From NCBI RefSeq assembly GCF_018918185.1, contig NZ_JAHLPZ010000001.1:558001-622000 (forward strand): a stretch of DNA of 64,000 bases. The letters run 5' to 3'. The stretch comes from Eubacterium sp. MSJ-21. Its GTDB lineage: Bacteria > Bacillota > Clostridia > Lachnospirales > Lachnospiraceae. The translations under genes and the position numbers were made by a program. This document shows, piece after piece, positions 16,547 through 25,543 of this stretch. How positions within the stretch are numbered: position 1 is the first letter of the stretch; every line of letters starts with the position of its first letter. The notes below the pieces were generated by a model. The model saw nothing but the letters and a program-made list of their open reading frames with translations. It did not search any database and had not been told where the DNA came from.

Positions 16547-17300
16547 CGAAATAAAGACTCTTTTTGCAAAGGCAGATGAGCAAGTTCATGTTGATGAAAT
16601 AAGAAAACAAAAGACTTATCATGCAATGATTGATGAAATGGAAAAGCAGAGAACGCCAATGATGTCTACAAAAAATATTTTGTTTCATCAATTTTGGTAC
16701 ATGGATAAATTGTTTTTTGCTGTTTATGGTGTCCTTATTTGTTTAGGAATTATTTTTATTACAGCATTGCAATATACCGGATTGAATCAAAATGAGATGA
16801 TTACTGTATGTATGGTTGGAGCAGGTATTCTTAGCATAACGTCTATTAGTGTGATTGATAAATTGTTTTTTGGAAAAATGGCAGAGTTAGGAGAAAGCTG
16901 CTATTTCAATACAAAACAGTGTGTTGCTGCATGGCTGGTATTGTCGGGAATGATAAATGTTATGATATTGTTTTTGATAGCTGGCTATTTGAACTATCAT
17001 TGGAGCGTTGGATTATTACAGGTGGGGCTGTATATTTTAACCCCATATCTAGTATCAAGCATAACTGCATTAGGGATTTTATCAATGGAAACAAGAGGAA
17101 AAAATTCATCTTTATTTGGCATGAGTGCCATCTTTTTATCAATAAGTTATGGAGTAATTGGTTCGATTCCGAGAGCACTTTTTGTAACAACTCTTTGGAT
17201 ATGGGCAGTAGCTCTTCTTGTGTCGGGACTTTTATTTGTAATGCAGATAAAAAAATTGCTTAGTAAAATGGAAAAAGGAGAAGTATTATGCACGAATTAA
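16536..17300 (+). CDS. Multipass membrane protein, possible anti-sigma factor
   Basis: 254 residues from ATG 16536, overlapping the sigma gene by 11 bp. A soluble N-terminus of about 50 residues (EIKTLFAKADEQVHVDEIRKQKTYHAMIDEM) precedes about six hydrophobic helices (residues 55-240). This arrangement, translationally coupled to an ECF sigma gene, is typical of membrane anti-sigma or sensing proteins, but no zinc-binding anti-sigma motif is visible. The next gene, the ABC ATPase, starts inside its 3' end, so all belong to one operon. Confidence 0.65.
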   Translation: MRDSEIKTLFAKADEQVHVDEIRKQKTYHAMIDEMEKQRTPMMSTKNILFHQFWYMDKLFFAVYGVLICLGIIFITALQYTGLNQNEMITVCMVGAGILSITSISVIDKLFFGKMAELGESCYFNTKQCVAAWLVLSGMINVMILFLIAGYLNYHWSVGLLQVGLYILTPYLVSSITALGILSMETRGKNSSLFGMSAIFLSISYGVIGSIPRALFVTTLWIWAVALLVSGLLFVMQIKKLLSKMEKGEVLCTN

Positions 17301-18178
17301 AGTTGATGGATGTACAAAAAAAATACAAGGATAAAGAAGCAGTCAGAAAATTTAATTATACATTTGCAAATGGTGTGTATGGACTGTTGGGAGAAAATGG
17401 TGCGGGAAAAACAACATTAATGAGATTGATTTGTGGTGTTTTGCAGCCAACGGGGGGAAGTATTTATTGTGATAATATTGAGATAGACAGTATGGGAGCA
17501 GAGTATCGTAGGTTATTGGGCTATTTACCACAGGATTTTGGATATTATGGTGATTTTACTGCAGAACGCTTCCTGCGATATATGGCGGCATTGAAAGCGC
17601 TACCGGAAGACTATGCCGATAGTCGTATTGACGAACTTTTAGATATGGTAGAGTTAAAAAATGTGAAAAAGAAAAAGCTGAAGACTTTTTCAGGAGGTAT
17701 GATACGAAGAATAGGAATTGCACAGGCACTTCTAAATAATCCTGAAATTTTGATTTTAGATGAACCTACAGCAGGACTTGATCCAAAGGAGAGAGTACGC
17801 TTTCGTAATGTGATTAGTTCACTTGGGAAAAATAGGATGGTTTTACTATCTACACATATCGTATCTGATATAGATTATATTGCAGACCGTATTTTGATTA
17901 TGAAGAAAGGAGAACTGATTCAAGAAGGAAAGGAGAAAGAGATTACTGACAAAGTAGAAGGATGTGTTTGGAAGTGTATTGTTTCTGAAAAAGAAGCAGG
18001 GCAGATAACCAGTAGCTTCATTGTAAGCAATATGAGAAGTAGTGGAGAAAATGTTGAACTAAGAATTGTTTCAGAAAGACAGCCGGTTGCAGGTGCAGAA
18101 AATGTGGAAAGTACACTGGAAGATGCATATCTTTATCATACACAAATAACAGGGGGAGAAAAAAATGCGACTTTATAA
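17288..18178 (+). CDS. ABC transporter ATP-binding protein (ABC-2 type)
   Basis: 296 residues with the complete ABC set: Walker A GENGAGKTT, Q-loop YLPQDFGYYGDFTAERFL, signature FSGGMIRRIGIAQAL, Walker B ILILDEPTAGLD and H-loop STHI. The C-terminal ~80 residues form a small accessory domain (EGCVWKCIVSEKEAGQI, NVELRIVSERQPV). It powers the membrane partner encoded next, overlapping by 14 bp. CcmA/BcrA-like subfamily, usually exporting or protecting against peptide antibiotics, though the substrate here cannot be read. AAAAGGAG (17274-17281) precedes the start. Confidence 0.93.
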   Translation: MHELKLMDVQKKYKDKEAVRKFNYTFANGVYGLLGENGAGKTTLMRLICGVLQPTGGSIYCDNIEIDSMGAEYRRLLGYLPQDFGYYGDFTAERFLRYMAALKALPEDYADSRIDELLDMVELKNVKKKKLKTFSGGMIRRIGIAQALLNNPEILILDEPTAGLDPKERVRFRNVISSLGKNRMVLLSTHIVSDIDYIADRILIMKKGELIQEGKEKEITDKVEGCVWKCIVSEKEAGQITSSFIVSNMRSSGENVELRIVSERQPVAGAENVESTLEDAYLYHTQITGGEKNATL

Positions 18179-19247
18179 GATGGAGCTTTTTAAACTATTT
18201 CAAAATAAAATATTTAAAATAGGAATGTTGGCTACGACAGGATTGCTGTTTCTGTATTTTTGGTTTGCAGAGGTCGGTGGAGAAATAGCGACAGTAGATG
18301 GGAAGTTTTATTCCGGTTATGAAGCAGTGCAGATGAATCGGAAGATTACGGAAGAATTTGAAGGTAATTTGACGGATGAAAAAGTGAATCAAATAATTGA
18401 TAAATATGGTTTGCCTACAAAATTTGAGGAAAATATGCCAGGGTGGAGAGATGGAAACTTTTTAAATGATTTTGTTACAAGATATTTTACCAATGGAGCA
18501 TGGGAAAATGGTGTACTTCCAACGGAGAGGTATTTTCTAGAGGAAACAGAGTTGGGAAAAGCTTATGATGAAATTGGGAAAACACCTTATTTGGCATATA
18601 CAACGGGATGGAAGGTATTCGCTGAAATGCTTCAGTTTGGATTGATTTTAGGAAGCATATTGATTATTTGTGGAGTATCGACCATCTTCGCAGAGGAAAG
18701 CCAGACGAAAATGCTGCCATTAATTTTTAGCACGGAAGAAGGAAGAAGAAAAGATGTTCCTGCAAAAATTTTAGCTTCTATGACATTCACTATTTTCATT
18801 TTTATGTGGTTTGTGTTAGTCAATTTAGTCTTATGTTGGATGATATATGGTTTGAAGGGATTTGAAAATATATCCTGGATGGTGCTTTCTCAACATATGC
18901 TTCAACCTGTATTATTTTTGAAATATCTTGGCATTTTATTAGGATTAGCTTTTCAGGCGCTTTTATCGTTATGCACCATTACACTATGCGTTTCTGCATA
19001 TCAGGATAGCTCTTTTGGCGCAGTAATTATTGCGGCTGTATGTTGGGGACTTCCTGTATTGATAAGGATGTTTTTCGGGGGAATCATTTGGCTTATAGTA
19101 GATTCTATGCCGATTTTTCTTGTCATGACGGGAATTGTAAATGACATATATGAGATATGGTATATTGTACTGGGAATAAATATTTGTTTTGCCATAGGGT
19201 GTTTGGTAAAAGGATTGGTATCTTATAAGACAAAACAATTTGCATAA
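18165..19247 (+). CDS. ABC-2 type transporter permease
   Basis: 360 residues. One N-terminal membrane helix (FKIGMLATTGLLFLYFWF), a ~130-residue extracytoplasmic domain (residues 40-150, polar, with EETELGKAYDEIG), then five hydrophobic helices from residue 150 to the end. Partner of the preceding ATPase. The large outer loop between helices 1 and 2 is typical of ABC-2 permeases such as the NatB/BcrB type. It completes the sigma/membrane protein/ATPase/permease operon. A response-regulator remnant follows. Confidence 0.85.
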   Translation: MRLYKMELFKLFQNKIFKIGMLATTGLLFLYFWFAEVGGEIATVDGKFYSGYEAVQMNRKITEEFEGNLTDEKVNQIIDKYGLPTKFEENMPGWRDGNFLNDFVTRYFTNGAWENGVLPTERYFLEETELGKAYDEIGKTPYLAYTTGWKVFAEMLQFGLILGSILIICGVSTIFAEESQTKMLPLIFSTEEGRRKDVPAKILASMTFTIFIFMWFVLVNLVLCWMIYGLKGFENISWMVLSQHMLQPVLFLKYLGILLGLAFQALLSLCTITLCVSAYQDSSFGAVIIAAVCWGLPVLIRMFFGGIIWLIVDSMPIFLVMTGIVNDIYEIWYIVLGINICFAIGCLVKGLVSYKTKQFA

Positions 19248-19283
19248 AAATAATTGGCTTGTACAGGATGTGAAATGGGGTGA

Positions 19284-19673
19284 TCATTTGGGAAGATTCT
19301 ATTTTTAACATTTGAAGATGACGAAGAACATATTATCAATCGTATTATATCGTGTGTGAGTGAAGATATAGAGGTTTTGAAACATAAAGCTTTCCATAAA
19401 GAGGAACTTTGTTTTGAGGAACTTTATATTGATAAGCGTAAGCGCGTCGTAGTTTGCAAAGAAAATGAAATTGACTTGACATATACAGAATTTGAAATTT
19501 TATTGTTGTTGGCTCAAAATGCTGGAATAGTATTTAATAAAGAGCGGATATATGATAGGATTTGGAAAGAACCATAATATGGCGATTATAATATTGTTAT
19601 GAGCCATATCCGCAACATACGGGAAAAAATAGAGGATAATCCAAGCAGGACAATCTACATACAGATGGTATAG
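19284..19673 (+). pseudogene. OmpR/PhoB-type response regulator remnant
   Basis: A start-less frame opens S-F-G-K-I-L-F-L-T-F-E-D-D-E-E, like the beginning of a receiver domain, but jumps after about 35 residues to a winged-helix effector domain (ELYIDKRKRVVVC, DLTYTEFEILLLLAQNAGIVFNKERIYDRIW). TAA at 19575-19577 interrupts KEP-YGDYNIVMSHIRNIREKI, and the usual final W-G-x-G-Y-x-F is replaced by TAG 19671-19673. The phosphoacceptor region is deleted. It probably once controlled the upstream ABC transporter; no histidine kinase gene is present. Confidence 0.8.
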
Positions 19674-19818
19674 ATCATAATGAAGCAACCATTGCTTAAA
19701 GCAATGCTGAATGCACAGAAGTCAGCAAAGGTCATAGTGGCCGAGAGGTGAAGGACCGAAAAAGTTGTTTGTGAATACCAACATTGGTTAAGAAAGTGAA
19801 AGCGTAGGAGAAAATGAT

Positions 19819-20487
19819 ATGGTGTATTCAGTGCAAGAAGCACAAGTCAAATTATATAGTGCTCTGGCGGACAAAATAGGTTTTAAATATTTGAAAAGTC
19901 AGAGATGCTTAAAAAAGGTAATAGGAAATCTGGCTTTCCATTTTGACTTTTACTCAAGCAAATGGAATCAATCAGGTAAGCAGGTTGAGATCGAAGCAGG
20001 CTTTTATATATATAATAAAAAATATGGAAAAGAAGGAATTAACAGTGTTGTAGCAAGCAAAATGTTTCGCCCTGGGGCAGAAAGCGGATACTGGTACGAT
20101 ATATCAACACAGGAAAGTCTGGAGTCAACGTATAATACATTATTGGAAGAATTCAAAACACCGCTTGATTTGTGTACACGATTCGAAGCGGATTATATTT
20201 CGGCTATCAAATATTTATATGAGAATTTGTTTGATGAGTATAACGTCTTTTTGGATTTTGCTGCAGATAATCTGGGTTTGGAAGCTGTGAGAGAAAGGGT
20301 AGAAGCGTTATATGCGTCTATTCCGAAAGAAGACGCGGATATTTATAGAAGAAATAAAGAAGAGATAAATCGGATGATTAAAAATAATGATCATAGGTAT
20401 GGAAGAATAGAAGGGGTTAAGTCGTGGATGATTAACAGAAGCAATTGGAAATGGGTTATGGATTATGAAGTTATTAGAAAACTATGA
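19819..20487 (+). CDS. DUF4304-like protein coupled to the helicase gene
   Basis: 222 residues, soluble. The first half alternates strands and helices (ALADKIGFKYLKSQRCLKKVIGN, LAFHFDFYSSKWNQSGKQVEIEAGFYIY) in a way that resembles DUF4304 proteins; the second half is helical and charged. It overlaps the helicase start by 4 bp (ATGA), indicating translational coupling and a joint role. TAGGAGA (19806-19812) precedes ATG 19819. DUF4304 has no known activity; assignment to it is by eye and uncertain. Confidence 0.6.
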   Translation: MVYSVQEAQVKLYSALADKIGFKYLKSQRCLKKVIGNLAFHFDFYSSKWNQSGKQVEIEAGFYIYNKKYGKEGINSVVASKMFRPGAESGYWYDISTQESLESTYNTLLEEFKTPLDLCTRFEADYISAIKYLYENLFDEYNVFLDFAADNLGLEAVRERVEALYASIPKEDADIYRRNKEEINRMIKNNDHRYGRIEGVKSWMINRSNWKWVMDYEVIRKL

Positions 20488-22829
20488 ACTACGATAATAT
20501 TTTACAATTTAAAGGAACGTGGCGTGTGTATCAGGCACGGGTGCTGGATCGGGCGGAGCATTATGTGCGGGATGGCAAGATCCATATCGTGGCGGCTCCG
20601 GGTTCGGGAAAGACTACGCTTGGGATTGAACTGATACGTAGGCTGCAGGGAACGGCACTGGTGCTTGTGCCTACCATTACAATCCGGGAGCAGTGGATCG
20701 CGCGAATCAAAGAGGCATTTTTGTGTGACGGTGTGGACGCGGAAGCATATCTGTCACAAAGCCTGAAAAATCCGCGGGCAATTACAGTGACTACATATCA
20801 GGCACTGCATAGTGCCATGACGCAGATACAGGATGGAGAGGAAGATTATCAGGGGTTTTCTCTGCTCCAGATCTTGCAGGATGCAAAGGTAGATACGCTT
20901 TGTCTTGACGAATGTCACCATCTGCGAAGCGAGTGGTGGAAATCGCTGGAAAGTTTGAAGGAGAAGCTGATCGATGTAACGACAATCGCGCTTACGGCGA
21001 CACCGCCATATGATTCGACACCTGCCATGTGGAACCGCTATATCGCGATGTGCGGCGAGATTGATGAGGAGATTACGACACCGGAACTGGTGAAGGAGGG
21101 AAGCCTCTGTCCACATCAGGATTATGTGTATTTCAATTATCCGACGAAACAGGAAGAAGCGGAAGTGATGCGGTATATGCAGGCACATCCGGACTGTGAG
21201 GAGTTAGATCCGGAGATAGAGAAGCATCTGACGAATTCCCTTGGGAAGATCGAAAGCATCCGCCAGATCACACAGCATGAATATGCATCACTTCATGGAA
21301 GGCTGCATATGCTGATTCTCACGGATTACATAAGAAAGGAACATGAAAAATCAATCGGGAACCGGGAAGCAGATGTGAATCTGCTCGGGGTGCTGCCGCT
21401 CTTTGAGAATCTTCGGCGGGATGCGAAGGATATGTGGTCGGACATGCAGCTTGGTGTGTTATGTGGAAGTATCATTGTGATACCCGCCGAGGCGAAGGAT
21501 GCACTATTAAAAACTGTGGGTGATGCAGGCACAGTGACATTCTCGAAGCTTGGAAGTCTGCCGGAGACAGAGTATGTAAAGGTATCTGCGGTTGGAGACA
21601 CGCATTTCCTGATACCGGCAGTGACACAGTTGTTTGCAGATGGATATATACAGGTGTTGATCGGTACAAAATCACTGCTTGGCGAAGGCTGGGATTCCCC
21701 GTGCATCAATTCCCTGATTCTTGCAAGTACGGTTGGCTCGTTTATGCTCAGTAACCAGATGCGTGGCAGAGCCATCCGTACATGGGACAGGGAACCGGAT
21801 AAGACAAGCAATATCTGGCATCTGGTATGCTTAAAACCATGGTATGAGAGTTCGTTCGGGACGAAACCGGAGACGAGTGAGGATTACCGAATGCTCACCA
21901 GACGAATGGAACATTTCTTAGGTCTGCACTACGCTGAGGATGTGATTGAAAATGGTCTGGCACGTCTGTCAATCATACAGAAACCATTTACAAAGGCGAA
22001 TGTAGCGGACATGAATGCGACGATGCTCGCCTTATCGAAGGAGCGGAGCCGCTTGCGGGAGCGTTGGAACCGTTCACTCACGATCTATCCGAAGATGGAG
22101 GTCGTGACAGAGGTGAAGGTGCGGGATAAAGCAGTGCCAAGGGCGGCGTTTCATGATGCGGTAGCAAAGATGATATTCTCGATATTCCTGTTGTGTGCTG
22201 CGTGGTATATGGCGGCGCAGACAGGTGCGAAAACCGGGAGTGCGTGGTTTGGAACGCTAGCCGGAATATTTACGCTGGCGGGATTGGGGATGCTTTCATA
22301 CTGCTTCCCGAAGATGTTTATGCTTGGAAGTCCGTACGAACGGTTGAAGACATTTGGTAAGGGAATCCGGAAAGCACTGGAGAAGCAGAAGCTTTTGGAT
22401 ATGCCGGACAGTAAGGTTGTGACGGAGACGCCGGAGGCGTATAAACATGTCGTATATCTGCAGGGCGGAAGCGGGAGAGATGGCGCGCTTTTTTCCCGGT
22501 GTGTGAATGAGTTTTTTGCACCGATTGAGAATCAGAAATATATCTTAGTCAAGCATGGAAGACAAAGAAGAAACGACCGTTTCTTTGCAGTGCCGGATTG
22601 TTTTTCGGTGAAGAAGGAACAGGCGGAGCAGTTTACAGAGTGCATGCGTCCATATATCGGTGCATATGATTGTGTTTATACGCGGGCAGGACAGGGGAAT
22701 GTTTTGCTGCAGGAGGCACAGAAGGCTGCCTATGCGAATCAGGAAGCACGCTGCAGCATGCGGCGGAAGGTAACAGGAAATAAGATGCATTTCTTCGATT
22801 GCGAGACAGAAGACTTGGTTGAATTATAG
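20484..22829 (+). CDS. SF2 (DEAD/DEAH, type III restriction-like) helicase with two membrane helices
   Basis: 781 residues. Motif I A37-A-P-G-S-G-K43-T-T, Ia LVPTITIREQW, II D142-E-C-H, III ALTATPPYDS, and C-terminal helicase motifs IGTKSLLGEGWDSPCIN (V) and NQMRGRAIR (VI) show a complete SF2 motor of the ResIII type. Residues ~560-610 then form two hydrophobic helices (MIFSIFLLCAAWYMAA, WFGTLAGIFTLAGLGML), followed by a ~160-residue soluble tail. Membrane helices in a nucleic-acid motor are uncommon. It is coupled to the preceding gene and GC-richer than the block to its left. Role unknown; DNA uptake control or defence are possibilities. Confidence 0.88.
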   Translation: MNYDNILQFKGTWRVYQARVLDRAEHYVRDGKIHIVAAPGSGKTTLGIELIRRLQGTALVLVPTITIREQWIARIKEAFLCDGVDAEAYLSQSLKNPRAITVTTYQALHSAMTQIQDGEEDYQGFSLLQILQDAKVDTLCLDECHHLRSEWWKSLESLKEKLIDVTTIALTATPPYDSTPAMWNRYIAMCGEIDEEITTPELVKEGSLCPHQDYVYFNYPTKQEEAEVMRYMQAHPDCEELDPEIEKHLTNSLGKIESIRQITQHEYASLHGRLHMLILTDYIRKEHEKSIGNREADVNLLGVLPLFENLRRDAKDMWSDMQLGVLCGSIIVIPAEAKDALLKTVGDAGTVTFSKLGSLPETEYVKVSAVGDTHFLIPAVTQLFADGYIQVLIGTKSLLGEGWDSPCINSLILASTVGSFMLSNQMRGRAIRTWDREPDKTSNIWHLVCLKPWYESSFGTKPETSEDYRMLTRRMEHFLGLHYAEDVIENGLARLSIIQKPFTKANVADMNATMLALSKERSRLRERWNRSLTIYPKMEVVTEVKVRDKAVPRAAFHDAVAKMIFSIFLLCAAWYMAAQTGAKTGSAWFGTLAGIFTLAGLGMLSYCFPKMFMLGSPYERLKTFGKGIRKALEKQKLLDMPDSKVVTETPEAYKHVVYLQGGSGRDGALFSRCVNEFFAPIENQKYILVKHGRQRRNDRFFAVPDCFSVKKEQAEQFTECMRPYIGAYDCVYTRAGQGNVLLQEAQKAAYANQEARCSMRRKVTGNKMHFFDCETEDLVEL

Positions 22830-22840
22830 GAGAACTTTGA

Positions 22841-24295
22841 ATGAATAAATTAAAGAAAGCGGAAGAGTTTGTAAATGTTCATAGAGTCAAAAAAGAACAA
22901 TTCCCAGCGTTTCATGTAACACCGCCGTGTGGGTGGATGAATGACCCAAATGGTTTTTCTTCTTATCATGGAAAAATTCATTTGTTCTATCAGTTCCATC
23001 CATATAATGAGGCGTGGGGACCGATGCATTGGGGACATTCGGAGACAACAGATTTTGTAAAATGGACTGAACTTCCCATCGCACTTGCACCAGACCAAAG
23101 TTACGATGATGCAGGGTGTTTCTCAGGATCTGCCATTGAGACAGAAAAAGGACATCTGCTTGTATATACCGGTGTGACAGAGCAGGAAGAAAATGGAGTA
23201 AAAAACGTATATCAGAACCAATGCCTTGCGATTGGAAACGGAAAAACATATACTAAGCTTGCGCAAAATCCGGTTGTAACAGGAGGTATGATGCCGGAAC
23301 ATTTCAGCCGGGAACATTTCCGGGATCCGAAGATCTGGAAAGAGGAAGATGGCTATTATATGGTTGTTGGAAATAAGACGGATGATGGAAAACCGCATGT
23401 TGTTTTGTTCCATTCAGAGGACGCAATTAGCTGGGAGTATGTGTCTGTTCTTGCAAAAGACGATACAGGTATGCTTGGAACGATGTGGGAGTGTCCGGAT
23501 TTCTTCTGCCTGGATGGTGCATATGTATTAATTACATCTCCGCAGAATCTAAGTGCGGATGAAGAATTTCATAATGGAAACAATTCGGTTTATTATATGG
23601 GAAACTATGATAAAAACCAGCATATGTTCCATTATGACGCAGTTTACTCGCTTGATGACGGATTGGATTTTTACGCACCGCAGACGATGCTTGCGGACGA
23701 TGGAAGAAGAATTATGATTGCGTGGATGCAGTCATGGGATTCGAATATCCGTCCCGAAGGTCAGAAATGGTCCGGCATGATGATATTACCGAGGGAACTC
23801 AAGGTAAAAGATGAAAAGATTCTGCAAAGCCCGGTGCGTGAAATCGAAAACTATCATAGAAATGGTGTCAGGTATGAGAAGCAGGAAGTAGAGGGAACAT
23901 GCAGATTCGATGGTATTAAAGGACGTGTACTTGATATGACCGTGGAGATTGCCGGTGGCGATTTCAGGGAGTTTACAATCTCGGTCGCGCAAAATGAACA
24001 GTTCCACACAGACTTTTCTATATTGCAGCATAAAAACAGGATAGAAATTGACCGGACATATTCCGGTATGGTACGTGATGCGAATGCAATCCGGAGAGTA
24101 AAAGTAAAATCACCTTGTAAAAAATGGAAGCTTCGTATAATCTTAGATAAGTATTCAATGGAAGTTTTTCTGAATGATGGACAACAGGTATTCAGTACAA
24201 CATTTTATACATCGCTCGAAGCAGATCAGATCAGTTTTGTGTGCGATGGAAAAGCCATTGTAAATCTTGAAAAATATGATATCGTTGTGGCGTAG
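22841..24295 (+). CDS. scrB: Sucrose-6-phosphate hydrolase / intracellular beta-fructosidase (GH32)
   Basis: 484 residues, no signal peptide, so cytoplasmic. The GH32 five-blade propeller motifs are present: W32-M-N-D35-P-N-G (nucleophile Asp35), the FRDPKIW transition-state stabiliser and W-E-C-P-D (acid/base Glu), followed by a beta-sandwich domain ending IVNLEKYDI. It splits sucrose, sucrose-6-phosphate or short fructans into glucose (or its phosphate) and fructose. The fructokinase gene follows. AGGAGA (22828-22833) precedes the start, only 11 bp after the helicase. No sugar transporter gene is adjacent, so the imported substrate form is not known. Confidence 0.93.
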   Translation: MNKLKKAEEFVNVHRVKKEQFPAFHVTPPCGWMNDPNGFSSYHGKIHLFYQFHPYNEAWGPMHWGHSETTDFVKWTELPIALAPDQSYDDAGCFSGSAIETEKGHLLVYTGVTEQEENGVKNVYQNQCLAIGNGKTYTKLAQNPVVTGGMMPEHFSREHFRDPKIWKEEDGYYMVVGNKTDDGKPHVVLFHSEDAISWEYVSVLAKDDTGMLGTMWECPDFFCLDGAYVLITSPQNLSADEEFHNGNNSVYYMGNYDKNQHMFHYDAVYSLDDGLDFYAPQTMLADDGRRIMIAWMQSWDSNIRPEGQKWSGMMILPRELKVKDEKILQSPVREIENYHRNGVRYEKQEVEGTCRFDGIKGRVLDMTVEIAGGDFREFTISVAQNEQFHTDFSILQHKNRIEIDRTYSGMVRDANAIRRVKVKSPCKKWKLRIILDKYSMEVFLNDGQQVFSTTFYTSLEADQISFVCDGKAIVNLEKYDIVVA

Positions 24296-24316
24296 AGTAT
24301 GCAAGGAGAAACTGAT

Positions 24317-25270
24317 ATGAAAAAGTTTGATGTAACAGCACTTGGAGAATTGTTGGTAGATTTTACAGAAAATGGAATGAGTGCGCAGGGAAATCCTCTG
24401 CTTGAAGCAAATCCGGGCGGTGCTCCGTGCAATGTACTTTCCATGTTGCAGAATCTTGGAAAAAAGACTGCATTTATTGGGAAAGTAGGAGCAGACATGT
24501 TTGGTACAATGTTGACGCAGGCGGTGAAAGACCAGGGAATCAATATAGATAATCTGGTGACAGATGATACTGTGCATACGACGCTTGCGTTTGTACATAC
24601 TGGTGTGGATGGTGACCGCGACTTTTCTTTTTACCGTAATCCTGGAGCAGATATGATGCTTAGGGAGGAAGAAATCCAGCAGGAGATTTTTGCTGATACA
24701 AAGATTTTTCATTTTGGAACGTTGTCAATGACGGATTTACGGATGGAGCAGGTAACGAAACATGCAGTGAAAAAAGCAAAAGAGCAGGGAGCTGTCATTT
24801 CCTTTGATCCGAATTTAAGACCGCCATTATGGAAAAAACTTGGAGACGCAGCTGATAAAATGTGGTATGGAATCAGTCAATGTGACATTCTGAAGATTTC
24901 GGATGATGAGATATCTTTCTTAACAGGTACTGCAGATATCGATCAGGGAATTGGGAAAATCATGGAGCAATATTGTCCGGCACTGATTTGTGCAACGATG
25001 GGAAAAGATGGAAGCAAGGCATATTACAAAGGAAAAAGTGTATATGCGGAACCGTTTTTGCAGAAAAATACGATTGAAACAACCGGTGCTGGCGATACGT
25101 TTATGGCATGTATCTTAAATACAGTACTTGACAAGGGAATCAATGGATTGTCTGAAAATGATATGTATGAGATGCTCCGGTTTGCAAATGCAGCCGCTTC
25201 AATCATCACAACCAGAAAAGGGGCATTGAAGGTAATGCCGACAAAAGATGAGATTATGGATAAGTTATGA
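24317..25270 (+). CDS. scrK: Fructokinase (PfkB family)
   Basis: 317 residues from ATG 24317, chosen for AAGGAGAA (24303-24310); the in-frame ATG 24299 precedes that site. PfkB signatures: LGELLVDFTENG, the GGAPCNVLSML ribokinase motif 1 with GKVGADMFG, and motif 2 TTGAGDTFMACIL with catalytic Asp in GAGDTF. It phosphorylates fructose from the upstream hydrolase to fructose-6-phosphate using ATP. The two genes form a sucrose-use pair. Its stop codon overlaps the first of two TATGATATAATG repeats. Confidence 0.93.
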   Translation: MKKFDVTALGELLVDFTENGMSAQGNPLLEANPGGAPCNVLSMLQNLGKKTAFIGKVGADMFGTMLTQAVKDQGINIDNLVTDDTVHTTLAFVHTGVDGDRDFSFYRNPGADMMLREEEIQQEIFADTKIFHFGTLSMTDLRMEQVTKHAVKKAKEQGAVISFDPNLRPPLWKKLGDAADKMWYGISQCDILKISDDEISFLTGTADIDQGIGKIMEQYCPALICATMGKDGSKAYYKGKSVYAEPFLQKNTIETTGAGDTFMACILNTVLDKGINGLSENDMYEMLRFANAAASIITTRKGALKVMPTKDEIMDKL

Positions 25271-25336
25271 TATAATGAAGCACGCTGATGCGTGCGCAGG
25301 TCATCACGCTAACGCGTGGTGACATATGATATAATG
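25266..25336 (+). repeat. 12-bp direct repeats flanking two hairpins
   Basis: TATGATATAATG occurs at 25266-25277 and 25325-25336. Between them lie two strong hairpins: GCACGC/GCGTGC (25280-25295) and GTCATCACGC/GCGTGGTGAC (25300-25323). Neither has a U-run. It may be a miniature insertion with duplicated flanks or an RNA-stability element at the end of scrK. Confidence 0.55.
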
Positions 25337-25426
25337 TGCATTTCGTATATATTTGATGAAATGCATTCCGATATCTGCACATTTGTGGTAATATAAGTAT
25401 ATCATTTTATTTAAGGAGTGTGCTGT

Positions 25427-25462
25427 ATGGAAAAGTACAATGAAATGGAGATTGTGGCATAA
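25427..25462 (+). CDS. Leader peptide (11 residues) before the GNAT gene
   Basis: A tiny frame MEKYNEMEIVA with a proper ribosome site AAGGAG (25413-25418), ending at TAA 25460-25462, 3 bp before a 9-bp-stem hairpin and 82 bp before the acetyltransferase. Its position is that of an attenuation leader. Too short for homology evidence. Confidence 0.45.
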   Translation: MEKYNEMEIVA

Positions 25463-25464
25463 CC

Positions 25465-25497
25465 GGGAGGTTTGCAGACAATCACGACAAACCTCCT
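25465..25497 (+). promoter_or_regulatory. Hairpin between leader peptide and GNAT gene
   Basis: GGAGGTTTG (25466-25474) pairs perfectly with CAAACCTCC (25488-25496). The left arm contains GGGAGG and the right arm is anti-Shine-Dalgarno-like (ACCTCC), so it could alternatively pair with the GNAT ribosome site CAGGAGGA at 25529-25536. Confidence 0.5.
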
Positions 25498-25543
25498 GCA
25501 CAGGGTGCATTTGGCGTTGACAAAGTTCAGGAGGATAATAAAT

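Noticed and set aside
19674-19818. Spacer after the response-regulator remnant, considered as mobile-element debris
   Set aside because: The minus strand has a stretch (LSATMTFADFCAFSI) that I faintly recall from other genomes, but I cannot name an element or find ends.
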